A stretch of DNA of 64,000 nt from contig JAEEJZ010000021.1 of assembly GCA_016282145.1 (NCBI GenBank), positions 1 through 64,000 of the forward strand. The letters are read 5' to 3'. Source of the DNA: Bacteroidales bacterium. Its GTDB lineage: Bacteria > Bacteroidota > Bacteroidia > Bacteroidales > UBA932. The position numbers and the translations under genes are program-made. This document shows positions 1-7,774 of the stretch, piece by piece (the first letter of the stretch is position 1; each line of letters starts with the position of its first letter). The notes below the pieces were generated by a model. The model saw nothing but the letters and a program-made list of their open reading frames with translations, was not told where the DNA came from and did no database searches.

Positions 1-510
1 CTTCTCATCTACAATAGACGGCCTCAGCGATATGTCAACCCTGTCCTGGATGATTCCCCTGGGTCTGTATAGACTGTCACGTCTTCGTTTACGTCGCCCG
101 TGATACCTGAGGTTGCGAGCCATCTCGTCGTTGCCCCGGCGCTTCTCCTGCCAGATCCACCGGTAGATCGTCACCGCACATACCATCTCTTCCCCCTTTA
201 ACCGGAACCGACCGCAGATCTGCTCCGGACTGTACTGGCCATACACGATGAACCTCCTCACGGTCCGCTTCATCTCGTCGGTGAACTTCAGGTAGTGGCG
301 CCTGGTCTTCATCCTCCTTTCGTACTTCTTTTAAGCCAGTTGCCATCGGTACCGATGGTAGCAACGCCTATTGCAGTTCCTGCGAATCTCACGGCTCACT
401 GTACCCGTACTGACACCTATCACTTCACCTATCTCCCTTAAACTCATAGGTGTCTGCAGCAACACCTCTATCGTATATCGCTGCTCCTTTGTCAAATGCT
501 TGTATCCCAT
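1..510 (-). pseudogene. IS30-family transposase, interrupted by in-frame stop, C-terminus outside window
   Basis: Reading the minus strand from the ATG at 510 gives an N-terminal helix-turn-helix of the IS30 type (MGYKHLTKEQRYTIEVLL, then LREIGEVIGVSTGTVSREIR). The frame meets TAA at 333-331 and then continues cleanly with KKYERRMKTRRHYLKF and further IS30-like sequence to the window edge. The stop falls where related transposases commonly have a glutamine (LAQ), so a single C-to-T change (CAA to TAA) would explain it. The ORF track shows only a shadow ORF (89-364) in another frame. The catalytic DDE region lies beyond the window. Inferred inactive unless the stop is suppressed or is a sequencing error. 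Confidence 0.75.
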
Positions 511-595
511 CCTCGGTCGCTTTTTCTGGTTATGACAGTAAAGTTATCCTGTCATGCTTCAAAGCGTTGCACTTCAGAGTAGAATCCAGCAGGAA
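1..595 (-). mobile_element. IS30-family insertion sequence, partial at window edge
   Basis: The left edge holds the start of an insertion sequence read on the minus strand: about 85 bases of upstream sequence and an IS30-type transposase frame that runs off the window. The outer end is placed near 560-595, where 'gcgttgcacttcagagtag' resembles the kind of end sequence expected of an IS30 element. The second end is outside the window, so the terminal repeat cannot be confirmed. The element sits directly upstream of the defence-like operon. Confidence 0.6.
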
Positions 596-633
596 ATTTT
601 CAACCCAATAGCGAATTATTGAATTTAGTTTTA

Positions 634-641
634 TATATTTG
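634..641 (+). promoter_or_regulatory. -7 box (TATATTTG) of the defence-like operon
   Basis: TATATTTG matches the Bacteroidetes -7 consensus TAnnTTTG. It lies 16 bases before the ATG at 658 and inside the longer ORF start (619) proposed by the ORF track, so it argues for the later start. It is the only good promoter match seen in front of the five-gene operon. Confidence 0.6.
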
Positions 642-657
642 CAGAAAAAATGCAAAT

Positions 658-1386
658 ATGAAAAGCCAAAGCATGGTAATAATGGATTCTTATCAATTAA
701 AAGCAGGATTGACGCCGGCGGTAGTCAGCATGCTTCCATTATTCCCGATCCTCTTTTACTGTGTCCCGGACATAAACATTATAACTGATTTCGCTTTTTC
801 AATAATCATTATTTCTGCACTACTATATATATTAGCCTCAGTTTGCAGAACGTTGGGACGCGACAAAGAAAAGAAAATGTTCAAGTCCTGGGGTGGAAAA
901 CCGACAAGTGTGCTACTCAGACAAACAAATTCGATTATTGACGGCCATACGAAGGCCCGCTATTATTCAATGATTCAGATTCTTCTACCTGATCTTCATT
1001 TACCCACGAAATCAGATGAAGAAGCAGATTTGGAAAAAAGTGATGAAATCTATGACAGTGTGTCCAAATATCTTCGTGCTAACACCCGAGGCGCGGAGCA
1101 CCAGCTTCTCAATTATGAAAACGAAGAATATGGAATGTGGCGAAACATCTATGGATTGAAGTGTATTTCAATCTGGGTTGCAGCAATAGCTATTCCCATA
1201 TATGTTACTCTTATGCTTTTGGGGGTGATGTCACATCCTTTCTCCTGTTTCGGACTAGCTTTGTCCTTATGTGAAATCGCCTTTCAAAGTTTTGTAGTAA
1301 GAGAAAGTCTTATAAAGGTACACGCATTCAGATATGCCGAAAGATTGCTTGAAACATTGGACGCAAATAACAATAAACAATTATGA
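658..1386 (+). CDS. Four-TM membrane protein, first gene of the defence-like operon
   Basis: About 242 residues from the ATG at 658; the TTG at 619 would lie upstream of the -7 box. I do not recognise a named family. Hydrophobic segments at about 16-36 and 42-63 are followed by a soluble middle of about 100 residues with a motif around WGGKPTSVLLRQ and then HTKARYY. Two more hydrophobic segments lie at about 166-189 and 196-212, before a short cytoplasmic-looking tail. This 2+2 TM layout resembles membrane effectors of nucleotide-signalled and abortive-infection systems such as S-4TM or SLATT proteins, but that is topology only. Its stop overlaps the next start (ATGA at 1383), so it is translationally coupled to the AAA15 ATPase. 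Inference: it could be the membrane-damaging arm of the system. Confidence 0.8.
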   Translation: MKSQSMVIMDSYQLKAGLTPAVVSMLPLFPILFYCVPDINIITDFAFSIIIISALLYILASVCRTLGRDKEKKMFKSWGGKPTSVLLRQTNSIIDGHTKARYYSMIQILLPDLHLPTKSDEEADLEKSDEIYDSVSKYLRANTRGAEHQLLNYENEEYGMWRNIYGLKCISIWVAAIAIPIYVTLMLLGVMSHPFSCFGLALSLCEIAFQSFVVRESLIKVHAFRYAERLLETLDANNNKQL

Positions 1387-2672
1387 TACAGTACATTAAG
1401 ATAAAAAACTTCTTATCATTCAAAGACGAAGTTGTATTTAATTTCGAAGCCACAAAAGATAAAAAATACGAAGACTATCAGGTTGTAGAAATCGCGCCAG
1501 GAGTTAGAATTCTACGCATCGCCGTTGTGTATGGAGCAAATGCATCTGGGAAGACAAATCTTGTGTCTGCGATTGAATTCCTGAGGAATTTCTGGTTTCA
1601 ATATCTCGAAAACAAAGACCAACCTACTGGTGCTATCCCGTTCCTTCTGGCAAGTGAGACGCCAAATCAGCCATCTGAGTTTTCGATAGGATTCTACATC
1701 AGCCAGAAAAAATATATCTACAATCTCACCGTTAGCAATAATGTCGTATTGAATGAGAAATTGCTGATATATCCATCACAGCAGCCTGCCACCATTTATG
1801 AACGAGTTACCGTGGACGGTATATCACAAATCACATTTAATCCCAAGAGAGTTAAACTAGGACAGGCAGCGAAGGAGCAAATTTCGCTATATTGCCTCCA
1901 GAATGTCTCTGTTTTTGCTGCATACAACAAAGTAAATGTTGGGGCTGAAGAAATGGACACTGTTATGAACTGGGCTAAAGCTCATTTTACCTTCCAACAT
2001 CGAATGGGACTAGAAGACAATGTCGCATATACCGAAAGCATAATATCTCGAGACGAGAGCAAAAAGGGGGCAATTCTCAATTTCTTGCAAAGGGCTGATT
2101 ATAACATAACAGGAATAGACATCCAGCAAATTGAGAGAACAGTTCCAGATGAACTGATCCCATTGCTCATAAAAAGTTCTGAAGGAGTTCCTGTGTCAGA
2201 GATTGAACGTCTCAAAAGAGACAAGACAATCACTATGAACAAAGTTGATTTTGAGCATTGTATCACAAACGAGAACGGTGAGAAAGAATACTACAAACTG
2301 CCCAAAAATCTTCAGTCTGATGGAACAATAAGAACTTTTGGACTATCCGGAGTTATCGATCATGCGGTAGAAAGCAATTCCTTTATAACAATAGATGAGA
2401 TTGAGGATTCACTTCACCCTGCCCTTATTGAATTCATTGTGGAAGATTTCCTTAAGCACAAAGGCGAATCCCAGATGCTTGTCACTACACATTATGATGG
2501 ATTACTAGAAGCCGATGATTTGCTTCGCAACGATAGCATTTGGTTCACGAGCAAAAAGGAAAATGGTGCTACGGAGCTTTATTCTCTCGTTGATTTCAAA
2601 GGAATCAATCGTATCACATCCTTACAGAAGGCCTATCGTTTCGGGCAATTTGGTGCAATTCCTAATATATAG
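1383..2672 (+). CDS. AAA15-type ATPase, RloA/AriA-like
   Basis: 429 residues, SMC/ABC-like ATPase of the COG1106 (AAA15) type. The N-terminus IKIKNFLSFKDE is the usual opening strand of this family. Walker A is GANASGKTN (51-59). A signature-like segment SDGTIRTFGL is at about 312-321. Walker B is FITIDEIEDSLHP (334-346) with the catalytic acidic pair. The H-loop TTHY is at 368-371. Such ATPases pair with RloB or DUF4435 TOPRIM proteins in anti-phage modules (RloAB, PARIS AriA/AriB), where the ATPase senses infection and holds or triggers the nuclease. Here an RloB-like gene starts only 3 bases downstream. The start is fixed by the ATGA overlap with the membrane protein. Confidence 0.88.
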   Translation: MIQYIKIKNFLSFKDEVVFNFEATKDKKYEDYQVVEIAPGVRILRIAVVYGANASGKTNLVSAIEFLRNFWFQYLENKDQPTGAIPFLLASETPNQPSEFSIGFYISQKKYIYNLTVSNNVVLNEKLLIYPSQQPATIYERVTVDGISQITFNPKRVKLGQAAKEQISLYCLQNVSVFAAYNKVNVGAEEMDTVMNWAKAHFTFQHRMGLEDNVAYTESIISRDESKKGAILNFLQRADYNITGIDIQQIERTVPDELIPLLIKSSEGVPVSEIERLKRDKTITMNKVDFEHCITNENGEKEYYKLPKNLQSDGTIRTFGLSGVIDHAVESNSFITIDEIEDSLHPALIEFIVEDFLKHKGESQMLVTTHYDGLLEADDLLRNDSIWFTSKKENGATELYSLVDFKGINRITSLQKAYRFGQFGAIPNI

Positions 2673-2675
2673 TCT

Positions 2676-3272
2676 ATGCCGAAACGTCAAATTCAAACAA
2701 GAAATCTGACCGGCAGTATATATATTGTCGGAGAAGGTATTACTGAGCAGTTCTATTTCACGCATCTGCGTCAGATAATGGGATATCGATGTACTATACG
2801 ACCAAGGTTCTTCGGGAACACAAGCATCAAAGAAATCCAGAAAAAAGTTGAAGAGTTGCTGTCGAATAGAGTATATGTAATTTGCGTGTTTGATGCCGAT
2901 GTCTCTGTTAGAGATGATGCTGAAAAGAAAAGACTTGCTGCCTTCATTAAGAAGCACAAAGACAAGAAAAACGTCTTGATTTGCAGCAGTTTACCATCCA
3001 TTGAATACTGGTTCCTTCTTCATTTTGAGAACAACCATTCTTATTTCAGGGATTCGAAATCAGCAGAAGATGCATTGAGAAAGCATCTTACCTCTTACAA
3101 GAAAAGCACTGAATATTTAGAGAAGGAAAAATGGGTACAAGAACTCTGCGCCGATAATAGGATAAGCTTCGCAACTGCTAACGCAAAAGTGTGCGACAAA
3201 GAAACGCATTCATATACAAATGTTTATAGAGCAATTGAAATCTTGGAAGATAAAAACAGTAAAAAAGTATGA
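2676..3272 (+). CDS. rloB: RloB-family TOPRIM-like protein
   Basis: 198 residues. The N-terminal strand SIYIVGEGITEQFYF carries the TOPRIM glutamate (about E20), and VICVFDADV holds the DxD pair (about D73/D75). SLPSIEYWFLLHFEN at about 108-122 is the hallmark segment of RloB proteins, which are abortive-infection factors thought to act as nucleases, possibly on tRNA. It follows the AAA15 ATPase after 3 bases, the usual order for an RloAB pair. Its stop overlaps the start of the metallo-beta-lactamase gene (ATGA at 3269). The family assignment is from motif recognition; nuclease activity here is inference. Confidence 0.82.
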   Translation: MPKRQIQTRNLTGSIYIVGEGITEQFYFTHLRQIMGYRCTIRPRFFGNTSIKEIQKKVEELLSNRVYVICVFDADVSVRDDAEKKRLAAFIKKHKDKKNVLICSSLPSIEYWFLLHFENNHSYFRDSKSAEDALRKHLTSYKKSTEYLEKEKWVQELCADNRISFATANAKVCDKETHSYTNVYRAIEILEDKNSKKV

Positions 3273-4414
3273 GCCATAAGATAAAGTTTTACCCTGTAGG
3301 AAATGGGGACAATGTTTTGCTGAAACTCACTGATGGGTTCACTGCAATGTTTGATTGCCAGATACGCAAACCAGAGAAAAAAGATGATGGCACTGAAGTG
3401 TACGATGTGAAAAAGGACCTTATGGAAGAACTTCAAACAGTCAACGGTAAACCATTTGTTGACTTGTTTGTCAACTCTCATCCCCACGAGGACCACTGCC
3501 TTGGATATGATGCCAATTTTTATCACGGAGATCCTGATGACTATGGTGACACCAACAAGGAAAATGAAGAAATCATAATCGGCGAGCTTTGGGTGACTCA
3601 AAAGGTTTTCCAACTTAATCTGTGTGATGATGCCAATGCCATCAGGAATGAAGCGAACCGCCGTCTCAGATTATTTCGATCCGGCGATGCGAAAGCCGAC
3701 AAACTCGGCAACAGAATTCATATCATCGGGTACAATGACGAGGACAAGATTGAGGAAGGTATCCACTATATCCCAGGCTCAACCATCTATAAGATAAACG
3801 GCAAATACTTATCTGGATTGAATATTTTCATCCATGCACCATTAAAGAGCGACATTCAAACAAGTTGGGCGGATAAAGATGAAAACATTGCCAGCATTGT
3901 TATGCAGTTGAATATAAATTCAGAACAACGCGTTTCGAGAGTATTTATTTGTGGAGATGCCGACCATTATGTGTTTGAGCATATAATGGATATCTCTGAA
4001 GCAAAATCCAACGAGGATGCCCTCAAATGGGATATTTTGCTTGCTCCCCATCATTGTTCCTGGTCTTTCTTCAACGACACGCCCCAAAAAGATCATCCTG
4101 ATGTCGTCGACTCCGCGTCAAAATTTTTGGGATATGCAAATGAAGGAGCTCACATCGTATCATCATCGAACAAGATAGAAGATAATGACAACAACCCTCC
4201 TCATTTCCAAGCCCGCAAGCAATACATCAAAACGGTAACTGCTGAAAGGTTCAAGAATACAGCCATCAATGGTGGGGAGAAAAAGCCTCAGCCTATAGTC
4301 TATGAATTTGACTCAGACGGAATTACATTTAAACGTGCTCTTTCATATACGGGTACGACAACGATACTGGGCAGTTCCACTCCGCGTGCAGGTTTATGGA
4401 TGAAATCAAAATAG
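3269..4414 (+). CDS. Metallo-beta-lactamase-fold hydrolase of the ubiquitin-like module
   Basis: 381 residues. The metal motif HxHxDH is intact as HPHEDH (71-76), with later ligands in ICGDAD (D230) and LAPHHCSW (H261/H262). The overall layout is that of the ComEC/Rec2-type MBL proteins, but without membrane segments, so it is soluble. MBL-fold proteins of this kind have been noted in comparative-genomic work beside bacterial E1/E2/JAB genes, where their substrate is unknown. The gene overlaps RloB by 4 bases and the E2-E1-JAB gene by 19 bases. It could hydrolyse a nucleic acid, a nucleotide signal or a conjugate; the sequence does not say which. Confidence 0.82.
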   Translation: MSHKIKFYPVGNGDNVLLKLTDGFTAMFDCQIRKPEKKDDGTEVYDVKKDLMEELQTVNGKPFVDLFVNSHPHEDHCLGYDANFYHGDPDDYGDTNKENEEIIIGELWVTQKVFQLNLCDDANAIRNEANRRLRLFRSGDAKADKLGNRIHIIGYNDEDKIEEGIHYIPGSTIYKINGKYLSGLNIFIHAPLKSDIQTSWADKDENIASIVMQLNINSEQRVSRVFICGDADHYVFEHIMDISEAKSNEDALKWDILLAPHHCSWSFFNDTPQKDHPDVVDSASKFLGYANEGAHIVSSSNKIEDNDNNPPHFQARKQYIKTVTAERFKNTAINGGEKKPQPIVYEFDSDGITFKRALSYTGTTTILGSSTPRAGLWMKSK

Positions 4415-6615
4415 ATTTTGCGACTTACGAAGATATAGCTATCTCTGATTTACGCTTTCCACGTGCAAAGGAATTTGTACGTGCAGCTAGTTATGATTCT
4501 GAGATTTACAATGTCACAGGAGCAAAGCGTCACGGAAAAACCGAATACCTATTTCTTACTATTGCTGTTGACAAGCCTCAATACCCAGTAATAGATATTA
4601 GAGAATACGAAGATATTGCCATTGTTTTCGACGAAATAGAAACCGACTTTCCCATAGTGCATGCTTTGCGGCCTGACTTTCCGCAAGGAATTCCACATAC
4701 GAATATCAGGATGCACCCTGTATGGTTGTGCATTACAGAAGATTCGTTTGATGAAGTCAAGCACAGATTTACAGCGTCCCAGTTCCTTTACCAAATTAGA
4801 GAGTGGTTTAACCTTACAGCCAAAGGGAAGCTCCACAAAGATGACCAAGAATTAGAGCCGTTCTTATCAACATCAAAGTCAGTTGTTGTAAGCAAAGAGA
4901 GTCTTCAGGAAGAGATTACAAGCTTCGGCCTCAAGCCATACAATGATTATTCCGGCAAGCATTTATTCAAACTTGTTTCAGATAAAGAAGCAAAAACCAA
5001 ATATGTTTCTCTTCGGATAATTGCTGATCCTGTTGTCCATGGTGATATCAATTGGGATTTTTCTTCTTTATTAAATCTGGATAGCAGCCTCAAATATAAT
5101 AATGGCTGCACTATATTTTCCTTGCTATCAAACATCCTTTGCAATCAGGATATCGCTTCCGATGGAGATTCATACTCGGATGTCACAATTCTGTTTCTGT
5201 GTGATATCCCTCTGAAACGTTCAAATGCATCGATACCAGAGAAGGTTGACACTTTCTTTGTCAACACCGTTGAAACACTTAGAGACCTGGCTGTGAAGTC
5301 AGGATTATGGACCAAAGGCAATTCCGGTTACATCATTAACCCTATTACCCCGGCTATCAAAAAATATATTCTTGAACGTCCTATCCAACTGTTGTCGTGT
5401 ATGGAAGACTTTAGCCATTCATTTGCCGCAGAATGTAATGGAGCAACAGAGGACACTTGCTTACACACTATTATCGGAGCAGGTGCTCTTGGCTCGCAAG
5501 TATTGAATCTCTTATGTCGGACCGGTTTTGGGAAATGGATTGTCATTGACAATGATACATTATACCCACACAACTTGGCAAGGCACGAGCTCAACCGTGC
5601 CTGTATTGGATTCAATAAGGCTTTGGGCGTAGCCGTCGATATGAATAATCTTTTGGGAGACAACTCATTGTGTAAACCTATTTGTAAAAAAATATCGGAA
5701 GAAACAGTGTCGGATTCTGAAATCCTTGAAGCTTTCGCAAATTCAAAGGCAATTATCGACATTTCCACTTCCATAGCTGTAGAACGCATTCTCGCATCAG
5801 ACGTTGACAAGAAAATCAAGACAAGAAGAATCTCCGCTTTCCTGAACCCGTCAGGCAAAAGTCTAATAATCCTTGCAGAAGACACAGCAAGAGTCCACAA
5901 ACTTGATTTGCTTGAGATGGAATATTACAGAATGATTAATGAAACTCCTGAACTTCACGACCATCTTTTCCTCAAGAAAGACTCTAAAATAAGATACAGG
6001 AGGAATAGTTGCCGGGAGTTATCCGTAAAAATCAATAATGCGGACGTGGCTCAGTGTGCCGCCATTGCTGCCAAGGTGCTTCCTTCAATAATTCATTCTC
6101 AAGAGGCAAGCATCTCCTTATGGCAAATTGATGATGAATCGTGTACAACCAAGTTTTATCACAAAGCCCCAAGTTCTTGGACACGTTTCTCAACTAATGG
6201 ATATTCAGTTTATATCTGCGATAGGTTGATTAATGAGATTCAGGCCGAACGGAGTAAATACTTACCAAATGAAACTGGAGGGGTACTGATAGGATCTATT
6301 GATATCCCTAGAAAGACAATATACATATTTGATAGCATATATGCCGAGAATAGTGTAAACGAGCGAGAGTATTTCATACGAGGTGATAAGACTGTTTTAA
6401 AGCAGTATGAAGAATATCGTGAAGTGACTGATGGGCAAATATGCTATGTCGGAGAATGGCACTCACATCCGGATAGATGTCCTACAAAGCCAAGTTCATT
6501 AGATATGAAACTTCTTGTACATCTTACTGAACATATGGCACCAGATGGCCTTCCTGTCGTGATGATTATTGCAGGAAAAAGGAGACTGACTGTAATTTGC
6601 GGAATTGAACAATAG
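4396..6615 (+). CDS. E2-E1-JAB fusion: ubiquitin-like conjugation and deconjugation enzyme
   Basis: 739 residues with three modules. Residues about 1-160 look like a bacterial E2-like domain, with a candidate catalytic cysteine in PVWLCITED (C112) and the trailing pattern TAKGKLHKDDQELEP. A linker domain (about 165-350) follows. About 355-560 is a ThiF/E1-like adenylation domain: IIGAGALGSQ (GxGxxG, 359-368), VIDNDTLYPHNLARH, and a possible transfer cysteine in RRNSCREL (C539). About 605-739 is a JAB/JAMM peptidase: the glutamate in NETGGVLIG (E626) and GEWHSHPDRCPTKPSSLD with H689, H691 and D703. All active-site residues appear present. No separate ubiquitin-like protein gene is adjacent. 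It overlaps the MBL gene by 19 bases and is the last clear gene of the operon. Confidence 0.85.
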   Translation: MDEIKIDFATYEDIAISDLRFPRAKEFVRAASYDSEIYNVTGAKRHGKTEYLFLTIAVDKPQYPVIDIREYEDIAIVFDEIETDFPIVHALRPDFPQGIPHTNIRMHPVWLCITEDSFDEVKHRFTASQFLYQIREWFNLTAKGKLHKDDQELEPFLSTSKSVVVSKESLQEEITSFGLKPYNDYSGKHLFKLVSDKEAKTKYVSLRIIADPVVHGDINWDFSSLLNLDSSLKYNNGCTIFSLLSNILCNQDIASDGDSYSDVTILFLCDIPLKRSNASIPEKVDTFFVNTVETLRDLAVKSGLWTKGNSGYIINPITPAIKKYILERPIQLLSCMEDFSHSFAAECNGATEDTCLHTIIGAGALGSQVLNLLCRTGFGKWIVIDNDTLYPHNLARHELNRACIGFNKALGVAVDMNNLLGDNSLCKPICKKISEETVSDSEILEAFANSKAIIDISTSIAVERILASDVDKKIKTRRISAFLNPSGKSLIILAEDTARVHKLDLLEMEYYRMINETPELHDHLFLKKDSKIRYRRNSCRELSVKINNADVAQCAAIAAKVLPSIIHSQEASISLWQIDDESCTTKFYHKAPSSWTRFSTNGYSVYICDRLINEIQAERSKYLPNETGGVLIGSIDIPRKTIYIFDSIYAENSVNEREYFIRGDKTVLKQYEEYREVTDGQICYVGEWHSHPDRCPTKPSSLDMKLLVHLTEHMAPDGLPVVMIIAGKRRLTVICGIEQ

Positions 6616-7300
6616 TAGTTCAAGGGAACAACCAATAAAAGCCCAAGATTGGGATAAACTAGGTAAATGTTATATCAGCCTTGCTGCTTATGTTCTTCGG
6701 GTGTACAGGAAAAAATATTTCTAGTTCAGACTACTTGGTTGCAGCAGGAAGTCGAGCAGAGTGATATTTTGGATGCTGTTGTCATCATCCAAGATGAGGC
6801 CGGAGGGTTAAAGATATTGACGAACGATGGACCTAGATGGCAGCATTACCGTAAACATGGTTTTATTTGTTTATCCAGGACAACAACATATCTGATTCTT
6901 GTATAAAAATATCAAGCAACAAGCCCTTCTTCTCCCTGTTTGTGTCGTGGAGCTTCCACACCCTCTTGCCCAAAGGGATGACAACTACCGACTGTCGTCG
7001 ATCAACGTGTTACAATTCTTTCAAATAGATATAATGCTGTCGGCAGTGATATGGTCGGGGAAGTCAGCCCAAGGTGGCTAAGCCGAGGTCTGCATACTTG
7101 TTTTCAGTGTCGGTACCCTATCGTTTTTTCTTGAGGGTAGCGACAATTTTGGCGGTTTTTGAGGGTACCCTATCCAAATTTTGTGAGGGTACCGACACTC
7201 GGGAGCAAATCGACACAAGGAAGAAGTGGACTACCTCAACGCGCTCGGGAGCAAATCGGAGGTCCCGGGGCCGCAGCCGGATAGCATTTTTCAAAACTAT
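6616..7300. other. Gene-poor stretch with decayed ORFs and short repeats
   Basis: About 700 bases without a convincing gene. A 38-codon plus-strand frame starting at TTG 6605 overlaps the end of the JAB gene and ends at 6721 (it contains KAQDWDKLGKCYISLAAYV). The track ORF 6667-6906 and a 48-codon minus-strand frame (6863-7009, containing VVVIPLGKRVWKLHDT) are open but match nothing I know. Base composition rises from AT-rich to GC-rich across it. It reads as decayed mobile or accessory DNA at the edge of the island. Confidence 0.5.
7106..7199. repeat. Inverted and direct repeat cluster around GGTACC
   Basis: A perfect 14-bp inverted repeat, agtgtcggtaccct (7106-7119) and agggtaccgacact (7186-7199), encloses further copies of 'gagggta' at 7133, 7161 and 7185, each after a T-rich run. 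Just beyond, cgggagcaaatcg occurs twice (7200 and 7246). The arrangement looks deliberate rather than random, possibly an attachment, recombination or regulatory site at the right edge of the accessory island. No function is assigned. Confidence 0.5.
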
Positions 7301-7304
7301 TGAT

Positions 7305-7312
7305 TACTTTTG
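7305..7312 (+). promoter_or_regulatory. -7 box (TACTTTTG) for mutT-like gene
   Basis: TACTTTTG matches TAnnTTTG and lies 21 bases before the ATG at 7334, which supports that start over the TTG-type start at 7310 in the ORF track. Confidence 0.5.
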
Positions 7313-7333
7313 GCAAGCGGAACAGGACATCTG

Positions 7334-7732
7334 ATGAAAAGCATAGAAGTCGTAGCGGCCATCCTACGCAAGGGAGACCGGATTTTTGCTACCCAGCGGG
7401 GATACGGGGATTTCAAAGACTATTGGGAATTCCCCGGCGGCAAGATGGAGGCCGGGGAAACGCCGGAACAGGCGCTCGTCCGAGAAATCCGCGAGGAACT
7501 GGATGCGGAGATCCGTATCGACAAAATCCTCTCCACTATCGAATGGGATTATTCCAATTTCCACCTCACGATGCACTGCTACGTCTGCAGCCTCGTTTCA
7601 AATGAACTGCACCTGAACGAGCACGAGGCGGCCAGGTGGCTAAACAAAGAAGAAATCCACTCCGTCAACTGGCTCCCGGCGGACGACCAGATCCTCCCCC
7701 TCATCGTGAAGGAACTGGCACAAGTATCTTAA
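7334..7732 (+). CDS. mutT: NUDIX hydrolase, MutT-type (8-oxo-dGTP diphosphatase)
   Basis: About 132 residues from the ATG at 7334 (MKSIEVVAAILRKGDRIFA). The complete Nudix box reads GGKMEAGETPEQALVREIRE-EL, with the REXXEE core that binds the metal. Length and N-terminus fit MutT/CTP pyrophosphohydrolase-type enzymes that clear oxidised nucleotides from the pool in the cytoplasm. It stands alone behind its own -7 box and marks the start of core-like, GC-rich sequence right of the island. Substrate preference cannot be told from sequence; 8-oxo-dGTP is the usual guess. Confidence 0.85.
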   Translation: MKSIEVVAAILRKGDRIFATQRGYGDFKDYWEFPGGKMEAGETPEQALVREIREELDAEIRIDKILSTIEWDYSNFHLTMHCYVCSLVSNELHLNEHEAARWLNKEEIHSVNWLPADDQILPLIVKELAQVS

Positions 7733-7761
7733 TTTCAATTTGCAAAAACGGCTTTAAATCG

Positions 7762-7769
7762 TACCTTTG
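7762..7769 (+). promoter_or_regulatory. -7 box (TACCTTTG) directly before the DUF2490 gene
   Basis: TACCTTTG ends 5 bases before the ATG at 7775, with a TTTG at 7738-7741 as a possible -33 element. The spacing puts the transcript start within a few bases of the start codon. Confidence 0.6.
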
Positions 7770-7774
7770 CGCCA

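Noticed and set aside
89-364. 91-residue minus-strand ORF in the track
   Set aside because: It is a shadow in another frame of the IS30 transposase; the true frame has the helix-turn-helix and IS30-like sequence on both sides of the TAA.
6605-6721. 38-codon plus-strand ORF as the missing ubiquitin-like modifier
   Set aside because: It starts at a TTG inside the JAB gene end, is far too short for a beta-grasp fold and ends in YRKKYF with no terminal glycine.
6667-6906. 79-residue ORF after the defence-like operon
   Set aside because: No recognisable domain, odd composition (MLYQPCCLCSSGVQ) and no promoter; kept only as part of the decayed stretch.
7074-7334. 86-residue ORF over the repeat cluster
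   Set aside because: Its codons simply follow the DNA repeats (LRVATILAVFEGTLSKF), and it overlaps the mutT promoter.
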